Notes: a model not told the origin generated them from the sequence alone. 39,226 nt of DNA from Gammaproteobacteria bacterium (GCA_029265075.1 JAJUJZ010000012.1:1-39226), one strand, 5' to 3'. Positions 14,252 to 23,951 are shown, counted from the first letter of the stretch. Made by a program: numbers and translations.

Positions 14252-15171
14252 TGAGCGACACCCCTGACTATGTTGCTCCGGATCAGGAGCAATCGGTGCC
14301 GGCGGAGGCTGGCGAATCCGCACTGGCCGACGAGCCGGTTGCGGTCGAAGAGGGCTGTGCGGAGGTCCCGGAAGCGCTGCTGCAGCGCATCGTCGAAGGC
14401 GCCTTGCTGGCGGCGGGCAAGCCGCTGGCGGTGGCGGACCTCGCCGCGCTGTTCGAGAGCCATGAGCGACCCTCCAGCGATGCCATTCGCCGGGCGCTGG
14501 CGGCGATCGGTGAACAGTGCGCGGGGCGCGGCTTCGAGCTGAAAGAGGTAGCCAGTGGCTTTCGTTTTCAGGTCGCACAGGAAGTGGCGCCCTGGATTGC
14601 ACGGCTGTGGGAGGAGAAACCGCAGCGCTACTCACGCGCGCTGCTGGAGACCCTGGCGCTGATCGCGTATCGCCAGCCCATTACGCGCGGCGATATCGAA
14701 GAGATTCGCGGCGTGGCGGTGGCGACCAACATCATGAAGACCCTGCTGGAGCGGGAATGGGTGCGAGTCGTTGGCCATAAGGATGTGCCGGGCCGGCCTG
14801 CCCTCTACGCGACCACACGCAAGTTTCTCGATTACTTCAATCTGAAGAACCTCGACGAGCTGCCAACCCTCGCCGAGATTCGCGACCTGGACACATTCAC
14901 CGGCGAACTGGCGCTGGAAGGTGTCGACACGGAAGCGGTGGGCGGGGCCGGCGCTTCGGATGAGCAAGGTGCCGCCACCCCGTCGGCGCACGATATGCCA
15001 GCGGATGACGCCGCTGCCGGTGAGGCAGATCATCTGTCATCGGAGGGTGAGTCCGCTGCGCGCGAGACGACCCCTGAGCCAGACCAGGAAAGCGCAAACG
15101 AGCCCGAGCGCGGAGAGGAAACCGCTGCGGAAGACCACAAGTATCAAGGGGACGCCCCGGCGGACACATGA
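14251..15171 (+). CDS. scpB: Segregation and condensation protein ScpB
   Basis: 306 residues. Two winged-helix domains (about 40-115 and 120-200) contain [20 protein letters not shown] and [20 protein letters not shown], the ScpB signature. ScpB dimers bind ScpA and regulate the condensin ring. About 90 C-terminal residues form an acidic, disordered tail rich in Glu, Ala and Asp, longer than in the Bacillus protein. The gene overlaps scpA by 1 base and rluB by 4, which points to tight translational coupling. Confidence 0.93.
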   Translation: MSDTPDYVAPDQEQSVPAEAGESALADEPVAVEEGCAEVPEALLQRIVEGALLAAGKPLAVADLAALFESHERPSSDAIRRALAAIGEQCAGRGFELKEVASGFRFQVAQEVAPWIARLWEEKPQRYSRALLETLALIAYRQPITRGDIEEIRGVAVATNIMKTLLEREWVRVVGHKDVPGRPALYATTRKFLDYFNLKNLDELPTLAEIRDLDTFTGELALEGVDTEAVGGAGASDEQGAATPSAHDMPADDAAAGEADHLSSEGESAARETTPEPDQESANEPERGEETAAEDHKYQGDAPADT

Positions 15172-16136
15172 CAGATATCAGTAACTCCGAAAAGCTTCAG
15201 AAAGTACTGGCCCGCGCAGGCGCTGGTTCGCGCCGCGATATGGAACGGCTGATTGCCGAAGGACGCGTGACCGTCAATGGTCAGGTGGCACTGCTGGGCG
15301 ACCGCGTCGAGCCGGATGCTCGCATCGCCATCGACGGTAAACCGCTGGTAGTGAAGTCAGCCGACGAGCTGCGCAAGCGCGTGCTGATCTACAACAAGCC
15401 TGAGGGCGAGATCTGCAGCGCCCGCGATCCTGAAGGCCGGCCCACCGTCTTCGACCGGTTGCCGCACCTGAAAGGTGAGCGCTGGATCTGCGTCGGGCGG
15501 CTCGATTTCAACACCAGCGGCCTGCTGCTGTTCACCAATGATGGCGAGCTGGCCAATGGGCTGATGCACCCGTCCTCCAATATCGACCGCGAATACCTCT
15601 GTCGGGTACTGGGTGACGTCGATGACCAGGTGCTGGAACGCCTCAAAGAGGGGGTGCTGCTGGACGATGGCATGGCGCGCTTCACTGACATCACTGACGG
15701 CGGCGGTTCGGGGGCGAACCACTGGTACTACGTCTGCCTGACCGAAGGCCGCAATCGCGAGGTGCGGCGCCTGTGGGAATCACAGGAGGTGATGGTCAGC
15801 CGGCTCAAGCGCGTGCGCTTCGGTCAGATTTTCCTGCCGTCCCGCCTTAAGCAGGGCCAGTGGCAGGAGCTGACGCCGCAGGAGCTGCAGGTGGTCTACC
15901 AGATGGCTGGCCTGCAGCCGCCGCCGGTTCGTAGTCTGGCGCCGGAGGAGCGGGCCAAAGTCGAGCGGCAGCACCGCAAACGGCCGGCTCCGCAGCCGCC
16001 GGGTGCGCGCAGTCAGCGGTCAGCAGCACCGCAGCGCAAGAGCGAACGCAGTCCGACGGGACGAAGCGCGACCAGACGCGGTCCGACCGATCGCGGTCCG
16101 ACCGAACGTCGTACGGTCCGCCGTCGCGATCGGTAG
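15168..16136 (+). CDS. rluB: 23S rRNA pseudouridine(2605) synthase RluB
   Basis: 322 residues. An N-terminal S4 RNA-binding domain (about 8-70, [20 protein letters not shown]) is followed by the RsuA-type catalytic domain with the nucleophilic Asp in [17 protein letters not shown]. It isomerises U2605 in the ribosomal peptidyl-transferase region. The last 80 residues are an Arg/Pro/Ser-rich basic tail ending in near-perfect [10 protein letters not shown] repeats, probably disordered and RNA-binding. Order scpA-scpB-rluB is common in gammaproteobacteria. Confidence 0.94.
   Translation: MTDISNSEKLQKVLARAGAGSRRDMERLIAEGRVTVNGQVALLGDRVEPDARIAIDGKPLVVKSADELRKRVLIYNKPEGEICSARDPEGRPTVFDRLPHLKGERWICVGRLDFNTSGLLLFTNDGELANGLMHPSSNIDREYLCRVLGDVDDQVLERLKEGVLLDDGMARFTDITDGGGSGANHWYYVCLTEGRNREVRRLWESQEVMVSRLKRVRFGQIFLPSRLKQGQWQELTPQELQVVYQMAGLQPPPVRSLAPEERAKVERQHRKRPAPQPPGARSQRSAAPQRKSERSPTGRSATRRGPTDRGPTERRTVRRRDR
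16077..16105 (+). repeat. Tandem 14-bp repeat in the rluB tail
   Basis: CGCGGTCCGACCGA occurs at 16077-16090 and 16092-16105, a 15-base period that encodes [10 protein letters not shown]. The repeat continues weakly on both sides, so the tail could vary in length by slippage. Confidence 0.6.
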
Positions 16137-16156
16137 GTAATCCGGCACGATGGCGG

Positions 16157-17344
16157 TCACTCTTCTGGTCGCCGCCGCGCGATGATGAGCGCTGCCCGCA
16201 GGCGCTGCTGCCCGAACTGCATGCTTTTGCCGAAGCTGGCGAGTTCGATCGGCAGGTACTGGTTGTCGAAGGCTGAGCGGTGCTCGCTCTCATCGACATC
16301 GGGGTCATGGATGTACACAAAGCGGTCATCCACCGCCGTGACTGTGACCCAGTGCGGCGCCTTGCGCTGGTCGAAGCGCCAGGTGCTGATCAGTACCACC
16401 GGGATTTCACCGCGCGCCAGTGCCTGCCGCAGGGTCGGCAGATCGATACCGCTCAGCGTCACCTCCACATCGGTAGCGGCAAGATCCGTGAGGAAGTCGG
16501 CATGAACCTGCTGCAGCACAGACTTCTTGCCCGGCTGGCGCACCCCCTCCAGAAACAGCGGGCCTTCCTGACTAACAAATACACGTGCCTGGTAGCCGCG
16601 TCGCCAGGCAGCCAGTGCCAGCCCGTGGGGCCCGCAGCCGCCATGGCCTGACGTCATGAAAATGGTGGTCGCTTCCCGCCAGATGCGCAGCTCGTCACTG
16701 CGGTTGGGGCGATAGCCGCGGCTGAGGGCGGCCATGGCCATCATCAGTGCCGCCGGACCACAGCTGAATTCGGTGGTCTGCTGATAGAACGGGATGGCGC
16801 GGTGCGCGGCGTCGTGCGGGTAGTGCAGCACCCGCTTCTCCAGCCGCAGTGCGTCCGCGTGATCCTCGTAGTAGTCGTGATAGACCCCGAACCGGCGGTA
16901 GCCGAGCCGCTCATAGAGGCGCAGTGCTGCGGTATTGGCAGGGTGAACTTCCAGACGCATGAAGACCTTGCCGCGGGCAGTCGCTTCCTGCTCACAGGCA
17001 GATAACAGCTGTTCGGCAATGCGCTGGCCGCGAGCGTCCTCAGCAACTGCGATCGAGTAGAGACGCGCCAGACTGGTACCGCGATGGAACAGCACCACGG
17101 CATAACCCAGCAGCGCCCCCGGCGTCTCGCTCTCCGCCAGCACCAGCCAGGCAGTGTCGCTCTGCACCAGACGATTGAAACTTCGCCGGCTCAGGCGGTC
17201 AGTCTCAAAACAGCGCTCTTCCAGTGTTACCAGCGCTGCCACATCAGCACGCACAGCCTTGCGCAGCCGCGCCGGCGCCGACAGGCCGGGCACAGCGCCG
17301 CTGGCGGGTGGCGGGGGGGTGACCGACGGGTCGGAGGCAGTCAT
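16157..17344 (-). CDS. GNAT acetyltransferase fused to a C39-like cysteine peptidase
   Basis: 395 residues, two domains. Residues about 25-170 form a GNAT fold with the acetyl-CoA loop EDARGQRIAEQLL and RLEVHPANTAALRLYERLGY, like RimI. Residues about 183-390 resemble a papain-like C39 peptidase: C195 (EFSCGPAAL), H331 (APHWVTV) and D347 (YIHDPD) are the likely triad. There is no transporter or signal peptide, so it acts in the cytoplasm. It is divergent from a RimK-type ligase, a pairing seen in many proteobacteria. Together they could add and remove amino-acid tags and acetyl groups on a protein or peptide; the substrate is unknown. Confidence 0.88.
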   Translation of the reverse strand: MTASDPSVTPPPPASGAVPGLSAPARLRKAVRADVAALVTLEERCFETDRLSRRSFNRLVQSDTAWLVLAESETPGALLGYAVVLFHRGTSLARLYSIAVAEDARGQRIAEQLLSACEQEATARGKVFMRLEVHPANTAALRLYERLGYRRFGVYHDYYEDHADALRLEKRVLHYPHDAAHRAIPFYQQTTEFSCGPAALMMAMAALSRGYRPNRSDELRIWREATTIFMTSGHGGCGPHGLALAAWRRGYQARVFVSQEGPLFLEGVRQPGKKSVLQQVHADFLTDLAATDVEVTLSGIDLPTLRQALARGEIPVVLISTWRFDQRKAPHWVTVTAVDDRFVYIHDPDVDESEHRSAFDNQYLPIELASFGKSMQFGQQRLRAALIIARRRPEE

Positions 17345-17400
17345 CAGACAGGTACTCGCAGAGGCAGCGGGGCTGCTGGAGTGGCGAGAGTGCGAGGTCT

Positions 17401-17430
17401 ATTATCGAAGCCGGGTTCGCGTGCTGACAA
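17401..17430 (-). promoter_or_regulatory. Promoter for the GNAT/C39 gene
   Basis: On the minus strand TTGTCA (17430-17425) and GATAAT (17406-17401) are 18 bases apart, each one mismatch from consensus. The leader to ATG 17344 would be about 50 bases. Confidence 0.5.
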
Positions 17431-17465
17431 CAGGCCTTCGGCAATTTCGAAGTTGGAGCGATCGC

Positions 17466-18935
17466 GTGTCGACGATGTATCTGGTGGTCGAGAACCGCAA
17501 GGAGTGGAACCCGTTTTATCCGAGCGAAAAGGTCATTACCTTTCAGGACTACCTTGCGCTGGCCGAACAGGGTGACATGCGCAACGCTCGCGTCATCAAC
17601 CTCTGCCCCCTGTCCCGCTACCTGAGCAAGGGCTACTACTGCTCACTGCTGGCGGAAGCACGGGGCCACAAAGTGATACCCACGGTTGAGACGCTGAATG
17701 ACCTGCGCAGCCGCACGCTCTATTCGCTCGCGCTGCCCGATTTTCACAAGGAAGCGGAGCGGGTGGCCCAGGAGCAGGGCGGCAGCGAACAGGTCCATGT
17801 CCAAATCTATTTTGGCGAATCGCCTCAGCCGGGCATGCAGCAGCTGGCGCGTTTGCTGTTTGAACGGTTCCCCTGCCCGATCCTCGATGTCGAGCTGAAG
17901 CGCCGCAAGGGCTGGGTGATCAACCGTATCCGTCCGCTGACGCCGGCCCGGCTGACCGACGACGAGCAGACCGCGTTTGCAGAGGCACTGGATCACTTCA
18001 GCCGCAAAGTGTGGCGCCCGGTGAAATCGCGCCGGCGTTATCGTTTCGACCTCGCCATTCTGGTGGATCCGGCAGAACAGCTGCCGCCAAGCAATCCTCC
18101 TGCCCTCCGGCAGTTCATCCGCGCGGGTCGGGAATTGCAGATCAATGTCGAGCTGATCGGTAAACGGGACTATATCCGCCTCACAGAATATGACGGGCTC
18201 TTTATTCGTGAGACTACTGCAATCGACCATCACACCTACCATTTCGCCAAGAAAGCCGAGGCAGAGGGCATGGTGGTCATCGACGATCCGCGCTCCATTC
18301 TCCGCTGTACCAACAAGATCTATCTGGCCGATCTGTTCCGCGCCAGCAAGGTGCCGGCGCCGCGCACGCTGCTGCTGAGCCGTGAGCAGAGCGGACTGGA
18401 ACGGCTGGTGGCCGACCAGATCGGCTATCCGGTGGTGCTCAAGATTCCGGATGGTGCGTTTTCCCGCGGTGTCGTGAAAGCGGAAACGCCGCTGCAGCTG
18501 CAGGCAGAAGCGGAGCGGCTGTTCGCTGATTCCGCGCTGTTGCTGGCACAGGAATACATGTACACCGATTACGACTGGCGCATCGGCGTGCTCAACCACC
18601 GCCCGATTTATGCCTGTCGTTACTACATGGTCAAAAAGCACTGGCAGATCTACAAGCACGATGGCGCCAACTCGGCCAGCGGCGGCTTCGATACGCTGCC
18701 AACCTATGAAGTGCCGAAGGTGGTGCTGGAGGCGGCGGTCAAGGCAACGCAGCCCATCGGCGACGGCCTGTATGGCGTCGATCTCAAACAGCAGGGCAGT
18801 CGTGCTGTGGTCATCGAGGTAAACGACAATCCGAGCATTGATCGGGGCGTGGAAGACAAGTTTCTGGGTGAGGAGCTTTACACGCTGGTGATGCAGGAGT
18901 TTCTGCAGTGCATGGAGCGCAATCGCAGCCGCTGA
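17466..18935 (+). CDS. RimK-family ATP-grasp ligase with RLAN N-terminal domain
   Basis: 489 residues. The N-terminal third, starting MYLVVENRKEWNPFYPSE, matches the RimK-like ATP-grasp N-terminal (RLAN) domain. The C-terminal half is an ATP-grasp with VVLKIPDGAFSRGVVKAE, LAQEYMYTDYDWRIGVLNHR and the metal-binding VIEVNDNPSIDRGVED. RimK relatives add glutamate or other amino acids to a carboxyl group of a protein or peptide. GTG 17466 is seven bases after GGAG and is preferred; ATG 17475 is the alternative. The frame upstream, antisense to the peptidase gene, is not coding. It is divergent from the GNAT/C39 gene. Confidence 0.9.
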   Translation: MSTMYLVVENRKEWNPFYPSEKVITFQDYLALAEQGDMRNARVINLCPLSRYLSKGYYCSLLAEARGHKVIPTVETLNDLRSRTLYSLALPDFHKEAERVAQEQGGSEQVHVQIYFGESPQPGMQQLARLLFERFPCPILDVELKRRKGWVINRIRPLTPARLTDDEQTAFAEALDHFSRKVWRPVKSRRRYRFDLAILVDPAEQLPPSNPPALRQFIRAGRELQINVELIGKRDYIRLTEYDGLFIRETTAIDHHTYHFAKKAEAEGMVVIDDPRSILRCTNKIYLADLFRASKVPAPRTLLLSREQSGLERLVADQIGYPVVLKIPDGAFSRGVVKAETPLQLQAEAERLFADSALLLAQEYMYTDYDWRIGVLNHRPIYACRYYMVKKHWQIYKHDGANSASGGFDTLPTYEVPKVVLEAAVKATQPIGDGLYGVDLKQQGSRAVVIEVNDNPSIDRGVEDKFLGEELYTLVMQEFLQCMERNRSR

Positions 18936-19387
18936 CCGGTGCTGCTCGCTGTCCGCAAGCGGCATTACCGCAGCCGTTCGCCGAACCTTGACGGTCATGA
19001 CAGCTGCTGCTTAGGATGGCAACGACCACGCGATAGAGAACTAACGGTCACAATAATAAGTGAGATGTTTATGTCGCAGGCAGTGCGCACTGTTCGCGCG
19101 TCCCTGGACTCACAAGAACAGGTACTGCACTCGGCGTGACCGGAAGTGTAGCGGGGCCGGGGAGTCAGTTCCGAATCCGCCTTAACCTGAATGCCGCTCG
19201 CCACAACTGCTTGCCGCCGAGGCGGCTGGCAGGATCACGGCGCAGTCCATTTTTGTGGAGGGCGGCGCGATACGAGCCGGCTGACCAGCACTACCCGTCA
19301 GTTGTCTGCGGTAGCAATACAAATAACACCCATGCGAGCCCGGCAGCCGCGGCAGCCGGCGCCCCAAATGCAGGAAGGAGCTTTCTG
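18936..19387. other. 452-base intergenic stretch before the SMP-30 gene
   Basis: No convincing gene. A 23-codon frame at 19068-19139 (ATG TTT ATG...) lacks a clear ribosome binding site. No terminator with a T run follows the RimK gene. The last 100 bases are AT-richer (around 19305-19330) and should hold the promoter of the downstream gene, but no clean -35/-10 pair stands out. Confidence 0.4.
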
Positions 19388-20305
19388 ATGACCCGGCCAG
19401 CCAGGCGGTCCGCCCACCGATTGATCACGCTACTTTCGGCCACGCTGTGGCTGCTCTCCGGCGCAGCCACTGCCATTGCGGCGGAGCGCTGCGAAGCGTG
19501 TGAAATTACCCTGCGGGCCAGTTGTGGCGGTTTTCTGGAAGGACCGGTCGTGGACCAGCAGGGCCGGATCTGGCTGGTTGATGTGACGGGCGGGGCGATC
19601 AAACGCAGCGATCACGCGGGCCACTGTGAGAAGGTAGTCGATGCACCCGGCGGGCCGAATGGACTGGCTCTTGCGCCAGACGGCCGGGTCTTCATCGCCA
19701 GTCAGGGCCACGGCGTAATGGTCTATGACCCCGAGCAGAACACACTGCGGGTGGTCGCCGGTGACTATCAGGGCGAACCGATCAAAGGTGCCAATGATCT
19801 CGCGTTCGATGCCGAAGGCGGGCTTTATGTCACCGTGCCGCAGGGTGATCTGTTTAATCCCCGGGGCCGGGTGTTCTATCTGCCGCCCGGTGGTGGCGAG
19901 CCGGTGCAGGTAGCCAGCGGACTCTCCTATCCCAATGGCATCGCGGTGAGCGCGGATGGGCAGCGCATTCTGGTTGCCGAGATGATGATGAAGCGGATTC
20001 TCGCAGTGCCCGCCGTTGGCAAGGAGAGCCCGTTTAACGTGACTTACGTCTGGGCCCGGACTGCCGGCGGGGTAGGGCCGGACGGCATCCACCTCGGCGC
20101 GGATGGCCGGCTCTATGTGGCCAATCTGGAGCGGGGCGAGCTGCTGGTCTACTCGTCAGATGCGATGCTGGAACAGACGATTCCGTTGCCGGAACAGGCG
20201 GGCCCAGTGACGACCAATGTCACCAGCGACGGCCAGCATCTCTTCATCACCGAGTCCGGCAAGGGCGAGGTGTGGCAGCTGCCACTGCCCGCCCATTCGC
20301 AGTGA
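19388..20305 (+). CDS. Exported SMP-30/gluconolactonase-like beta-propeller
   Basis: 305 residues. The signal peptide is about residues 1-33 (LITLLSATLWLLSGAATAIA). The mature start is Cys-rich (ERCEACEITLRASC), followed by a six-bladed propeller with repeated DxxGxxYV-type strands: GPNGLALAPDGRVFIA, GANDLAFDAEGGLYVT, YPNGIAVSADG and GPDGIHLGADGRLYVA. SMP-30 enzymes are metal-dependent lactonases; conserved Glu (LEGPVV), Asn (GAND) and Asp (GPDG) could bind the metal. The substrate is unknown. GGAAGGAG before ATG 19388 fixes the start. It converges on yciK with a 6-base gap. Confidence 0.85.
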   Translation: MTRPARRSAHRLITLLSATLWLLSGAATAIAAERCEACEITLRASCGGFLEGPVVDQQGRIWLVDVTGGAIKRSDHAGHCEKVVDAPGGPNGLALAPDGRVFIASQGHGVMVYDPEQNTLRVVAGDYQGEPIKGANDLAFDAEGGLYVTVPQGDLFNPRGRVFYLPPGGGEPVQVASGLSYPNGIAVSADGQRILVAEMMMKRILAVPAVGKESPFNVTYVWARTAGGVGPDGIHLGADGRLYVANLERGELLVYSSDAMLEQTIPLPEQAGPVTTNVTSDGQHLFITESGKGEVWQLPLPAHSQ

Positions 20306-20311
20306 TGCTGC

Positions 20312-21082
20312 TCAGCGCGGTGGCTGAGCGTCAAAGCTTTTGCCGGTGATGCCGGCGCTGGCCGGGCCCAGCAGATAGAGATAGGGGGTGACAATCTCCT
20401 CCGGCAGCGGATTGCGCGACGGCTCTTCACCGGGGTAGGCCTTGCGGCGCATCTCGGTGTTGGTCGCGCCCGGGTTGATGGCATTTACCCGAATGGCGGA
20501 GATGTTCTCCAGCTCGTCGGCCAGCACCTGCGTCAGCCCTTCCACCGCAAACTTCGATACCGCATAAGCCCCCCAGTAAGCGCGTCCTTTGCGGCCGACG
20601 CTCGACGAGGTGAACAGCAGGGAGCCGGCGTCGCTCTGCCGCAGCAGTGGCAGCAGACTCCTGGTGAGCAGGAAGTTGGCAGTGACATTGACCTGCATGA
20701 CCAGATCCCAGTCCTCGACACTGGTCTGCTCCACGCTTTTGCGCTCACCCAGCACACCGGCATTGAGCAACACGCCGTCGAGGCGACCGAACTCACGCGA
20801 CAGCGTATCGTGCAGGTCGGTGTATTCCTTCACAGCTGCAGTCGCGAGATTGAACGGGTAGATGGCCGGCTGCGGGCCGCCGGCCTGCTCGATCGCATCG
20901 TAAGTTTCTTCCAGATGCGCCACCGTCTTGCCAAGCAGAATCACGGTGGCACCATGCCGCGCGCAGGCGATGGCAACGGCGCGGCCGATGCCGGCGCCAG
21001 CGCCGGTGACCAGAATGATGCGGTCGCGCAGCAGGTCCGCAGCCGGCTGATAGTCGGCGGGTATCCGGTGAATCTCGGTCAC
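20312..21082 (-). CDS. yciK: YciK-family short-chain dehydrogenase/reductase
   Basis: 256 residues. Cofactor motif TGAGAGIG at 26-33, NAG at 107-109, catalytic Ser near 160 and YAVSK (Y173, K177). YciK is an uncharacterised NAD(P)-dependent oxidoreductase conserved in gammaproteobacteria. The start overlaps the stop of mupP by 4 bases. The order ubiG-mupP-yciK is that of Pseudomonas. Confidence 0.93.
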   Translation of the reverse strand: MTEIHRIPADYQPAADLLRDRIILVTGAGAGIGRAVAIACARHGATVILLGKTVAHLEETYDAIEQAGGPQPAIYPFNLATAAVKEYTDLHDTLSREFGRLDGVLLNAGVLGERKSVEQTSVEDWDLVMQVNVTANFLLTRSLLPLLRQSDAGSLLFTSSSVGRKGRAYWGAYAVSKFAVEGLTQVLADELENISAIRVNAINPGATNTEMRRKAYPGEEPSRNPLPEEIVTPYLYLLGPASAGITGKSFDAQPPR

Positions 21083-21777
21083 AATGAAACTCCTCGATGG
21101 GCGACGCTGAGGCGAAGCTCGTTGCCCAGCAATTCAAACAGGTCGTTCGGGGTATCGATGACGTAATCGGCACCCCAGCCATGGCAGGGATCGTGCGCAA
21201 GGATGTAGCCGTAGGTACAGGCGATGGTCACCATGCCCGCGCGCTGACCTGCTTCGATATCGCGACGGTGATCGCCGACGTAGATGCTGTGCACCGGGCT
21301 GGCGCCCAGCCGCTCGCAGGCCAGCAGCAGCGCCTCGGGATCGGGCTTGCGGCGCTGGACGTGATCAGGACAGATCAGGGTGCCGCAGCGCGTATCGAGC
21401 GCCAGCGCACGCATCAGCGGGTCGGCGTAAAGCAGCGGCTTGTTGGTGACCACACCCCAGGCGATGCGGGCGGCGTCGAGCGCATCAAGCAGCTGCTCCA
21501 TGCCGGCGAACAGCTGGCTCTCTACGGCGAGATGGGTGCCGTACAGCTCGAGGAGCTGCTGCCGCAGCGGTTCGTGGCGGGGGTCCTCCGCCGTCACGCC
21601 GAAGCCCAGCGTCACCAGCGCACCGGCGCCATCTGACACGGTCTGGCGGATGCGCTCGGCGGCGAGCGGCTGCTGACCGTGGCGCTCCAGCAGACGATTG
21701 AGCACCACCACGAAATCAGGCGCGGTATCGATCAGGGTGCCGTCGAGATCGAACAACACGGCGCGCGTTGGCGACAT
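21079..21777 (-). CDS. mupP: N-acetylmuramic acid 6-phosphate phosphatase MupP (Gph-like HAD hydrolase)
   Basis: A 232-residue HAD phosphatase with nucleophile D10 and D12 (FDLDGTLID), VVTNKP (motif II), KPDPEALLLA (Lys) and VGDHRRDIEAGQRAGM (motif IV). In Pseudomonas the gene between ubiG and yciK is MupP, which feeds the peptidoglycan-sugar salvage route that bypasses de novo UDP-MurNAc synthesis. The same position here supports that call; phosphoglycolate phosphatase is the alternative name for close relatives. Confidence 0.85.
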   Translation of the reverse strand: MSPTRAVLFDLDGTLIDTAPDFVVVLNRLLERHGQQPLAAERIRQTVSDGAGALVTLGFGVTAEDPRHEPLRQQLLELYGTHLAVESQLFAGMEQLLDALDAARIAWGVVTNKPLLYADPLMRALALDTRCGTLICPDHVQRRKPDPEALLLACERLGASPVHSIYVGDHRRDIEAGQRAGMVTIACTYGYILAHDPCHGWGADYVIDTPNDLFELLGNELRLSVAHRGVSL

Positions 21778-21787
21778 GGCTTGATCC

Positions 21788-22504
21788 TCAGCTTACGGGC
21801 AGCGGCTTGCTGGCCCGGACCATGTAATTGACCGACACGTCGTTGGGTGCCAGCCGGTAGTTGCGGGTCAGCGGGTTGTAGGTGACGCCGCAGATACCTT
21901 CCATGTTCAGGCCTGCCTGACGGATCCAGCCGGCCAGCTCGGAAGGGCGAATGAACTTGCCGTACTCATGCGTGCCGCGCGGCAGCATGTTCAGCAGGTA
22001 CTCCGCGCCAATGATGGCGAACAGATACGACTTGGGGTTGCGGTTTAGCGTCGAGAAATAGAGCGTGCCGCCAGGCTTGCAGAGCTGCGCACAGGCGCGA
22101 ATCACCGACGCGGGGTCAGGCACGTGCTCGAGCATCTCCATGCAGGTGACGATGTCGTACTGCCCGGGGCGCTCCTCAGCCAGTGCTTCGGCGGTGATCT
22201 GGCGGTATTCGATGTCGAGACCCGATTCGAGCTGGTGCAGCTGCGCTACGCCCAGCGGCGCCTCGCCCATATCGATACCGGTGACGGTGGCACCGCGCTG
22301 CGCCATGGCCTCGGACAGAATGCCGCCACCGCAGCCGACATCGAGCAGCCGCTTGCCGGCCACCGGCGAATGCTGGTCGATGTAGTTGGCTCGCAGCGGA
22401 TTGAGATCGTGCAGTGGCTTGAATTCACTGTCGCGATCCCACCAGCGGTGGGCCAGCTCTTCGAACTTGGCGATCTCTGCCGGATCGATATTGCGCGTGT
22501 TCAT
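21788..22504 (-). CDS. ubiG: Ubiquinone O-methyltransferase UbiG
   Basis: 238 residues. The SAM-binding motif [16 protein letters not shown] is at 53-68, with [11 protein letters not shown] and [16 protein letters not shown] downstream. It carries out both O-methylations in ubiquinone synthesis. The N-terminus [19 protein letters not shown] is typical of UbiG and fixes ATG 22504, which has GAGG upstream; the frame's extension to 22570 is not coding. It lies 10 bases upstream of mupP. Confidence 0.95.
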   Translation of the reverse strand: MNTRNIDPAEIAKFEELAHRWWDRDSEFKPLHDLNPLRANYIDQHSPVAGKRLLDVGCGGGILSEAMAQRGATVTGIDMGEAPLGVAQLHQLESGLDIEYRQITAEALAEERPGQYDIVTCMEMLEHVPDPASVIRACAQLCKPGGTLYFSTLNRNPKSYLFAIIGAEYLLNMLPRGTHEYGKFIRPSELAGWIRQAGLNMEGICGVTYNPLTRNYRLAPNDVSVNYMVRASKPLPVS

Positions 22505-22604
22505 GGATGACCTCGTCCAATGGTGAATTCGTCTGGGCGCCCGGGCGAAAACGAATTGCTGCCTCGCCACGCCCGCGCGGGCGGAAATCTAGCCTCGCAA
22601 GCAC

Positions 22605-23951
22605 TCAGCTCGCCGCCTGCACCGCGGTTTTGCCGCCGGCGATCCGACGCTGCCAGTCACGTGCGCGTTCGCCGATTGCCAGCGGGTTGAGGGTGAGCAG
22701 CTGGCGATTTTCAAGCAGCAGCCGGCCGGCCACCCAGGCATGGGTGACGCATGCGGATACATTGCCATAGACCAGCTGGGAGGCCGGATGATACAGCGGC
22801 TGCTGGGGCAGTGCGCTCAGATCGAGGGCAATCACATCGGCCCACTTGCCGGTTTCAAGGCTGCCGATTTCCCCGTCGAGTCCCAGTGCTCGCGCCGAAT
22901 CGAGCGTCGCCATGCGCAGTGCTGCCTCGGCCGGGAGCGCAGCCGCGTTGCCGGCAACGGCCTTGGCCAGCAGCGCGGCGGTGCGCAGCTCCCCGAACAG
23001 GTCGAGATCATTGTTAGAAGCAGCGCCATCGGTGCCAAGTCCGACGTTGACGCCGGCATCCAGCAGTTTCTGCACCGGACAGAAACCGGAGGCCAGTTTC
23101 AGGTTGGATTCAGGGCAATGAATGACATGCGCATTGGCGCGCGTCAGGCAGGCGATGTCATCGTCATCGAGGGCGGTGGCGTGAACGCACTGGGTGCGGG
23201 GGCCGACGAGGCCGAGGCGGGCAAGACGGGCCAGCGGCCGCTCGCCAAACTGGCGCAGGCTGTCGTCCACCTCCTGCTGCGTTTCGTGCAGGTGAATCTG
23301 AATCGGGGCGTCGAGCTCAGCGGCCAGCATGGCCACCTTCTCCAGCGGACCATCGCTGATGGTGTAGGGCGCGTGGGGGCCGAAGCCGACACTGATCAGG
23401 CCGCTCGGCTTGTAATGGTCGTAGAGAGTCACTCCTTTATGAATGTAGTCCTCGGCGCCGCTGCCCCAGGCCGACGGAAAATCGAAGATCGGGAAGTGGA
23501 GCCGGGCGCGCATGCCAGCGTCAAGCGCGGTCTGCGCGATCACGTCCGGGAAAAAGTACATGTCAGCAAAGCAGGTGGTACCGCTGAGCAGCATCTCCGC
23601 CAGCGCCAGCCGGGTGCCGTCGCGCACGAACTCTTCACCCACCCATGCGGCTTCGGCCGGCCAGATCTGTTCGTTCAGCCACTCCTGCAGCGGCAGGTCA
23701 TCGGCAAAGCCGCGCAGCAGGGTCATCGGCGCATGGCTGTGGGCATTGACCAGGCCCGGCATCAGCAGATGATCCGGCAGCTCGATCACCTGGCGCGCGG
23801 CAAGGCGGCGCGCGTCCGCTGCGGGCAGCAGGCCCACAATGCGGCCGCCGGCAATGGCCAGCGCATGCTGCTCCAGCAGACCGGCGGGGGCAATCGGCAA
23901 AATCCAGCGGGGAAACAGCAGGGTATCGATGGCGGTGGCGGTGTCGCTCAT
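22605..23951 (-). CDS. mtaD: 5'-methylthioadenosine/S-adenosylhomocysteine deaminase (TRZ/ATZ family)
   Basis: A 448-residue amidohydrolase. Metal ligands are H71 and H73 (VNAHSHAPM), the His of IQIHLHETQQE and the Asp of LGTDGAASNND; the His of HCPESNLKLASG follows the family pattern. MtaD deaminates methylthioadenosine or S-adenosylhomocysteine to the inosine form, clearing inhibitory products of methyl transfer, which suits its place next to the methyltransferase UbiG. ATG 23951 is chosen; the frame's extension to 24047 is unlike the family. Confidence 0.92.
   Translation of the reverse strand: MSDTATAIDTLLFPRWILPIAPAGLLEQHALAIAGGRIVGLLPAADARRLAARQVIELPDHLLMPGLVNAHSHAPMTLLRGFADDLPLQEWLNEQIWPAEAAWVGEEFVRDGTRLALAEMLLSGTTCFADMYFFPDVIAQTALDAGMRARLHFPIFDFPSAWGSGAEDYIHKGVTLYDHYKPSGLISVGFGPHAPYTISDGPLEKVAMLAAELDAPIQIHLHETQQEVDDSLRQFGERPLARLARLGLVGPRTQCVHATALDDDDIACLTRANAHVIHCPESNLKLASGFCPVQKLLDAGVNVGLGTDGAASNNDLDLFGELRTAALLAKAVAGNAAALPAEAALRMATLDSARALGLDGEIGSLETGKWADVIALDLSALPQQPLYHPASQLVYGNVSACVTHAWVAGRLLLENRQLLTLNPLAIGERARDWQRRIAGGKTAVQAAS

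Noticed and set aside
17643-18998. 451-codon frame antisense to the RimK-type gene
   Set aside because: A shadow frame; the ATP-grasp motifs on the plus strand are decisive.
19068-19139. 23-codon frame starting ATGTTTATG
   Set aside because: Too short, no ribosome binding site, no recognisable content.
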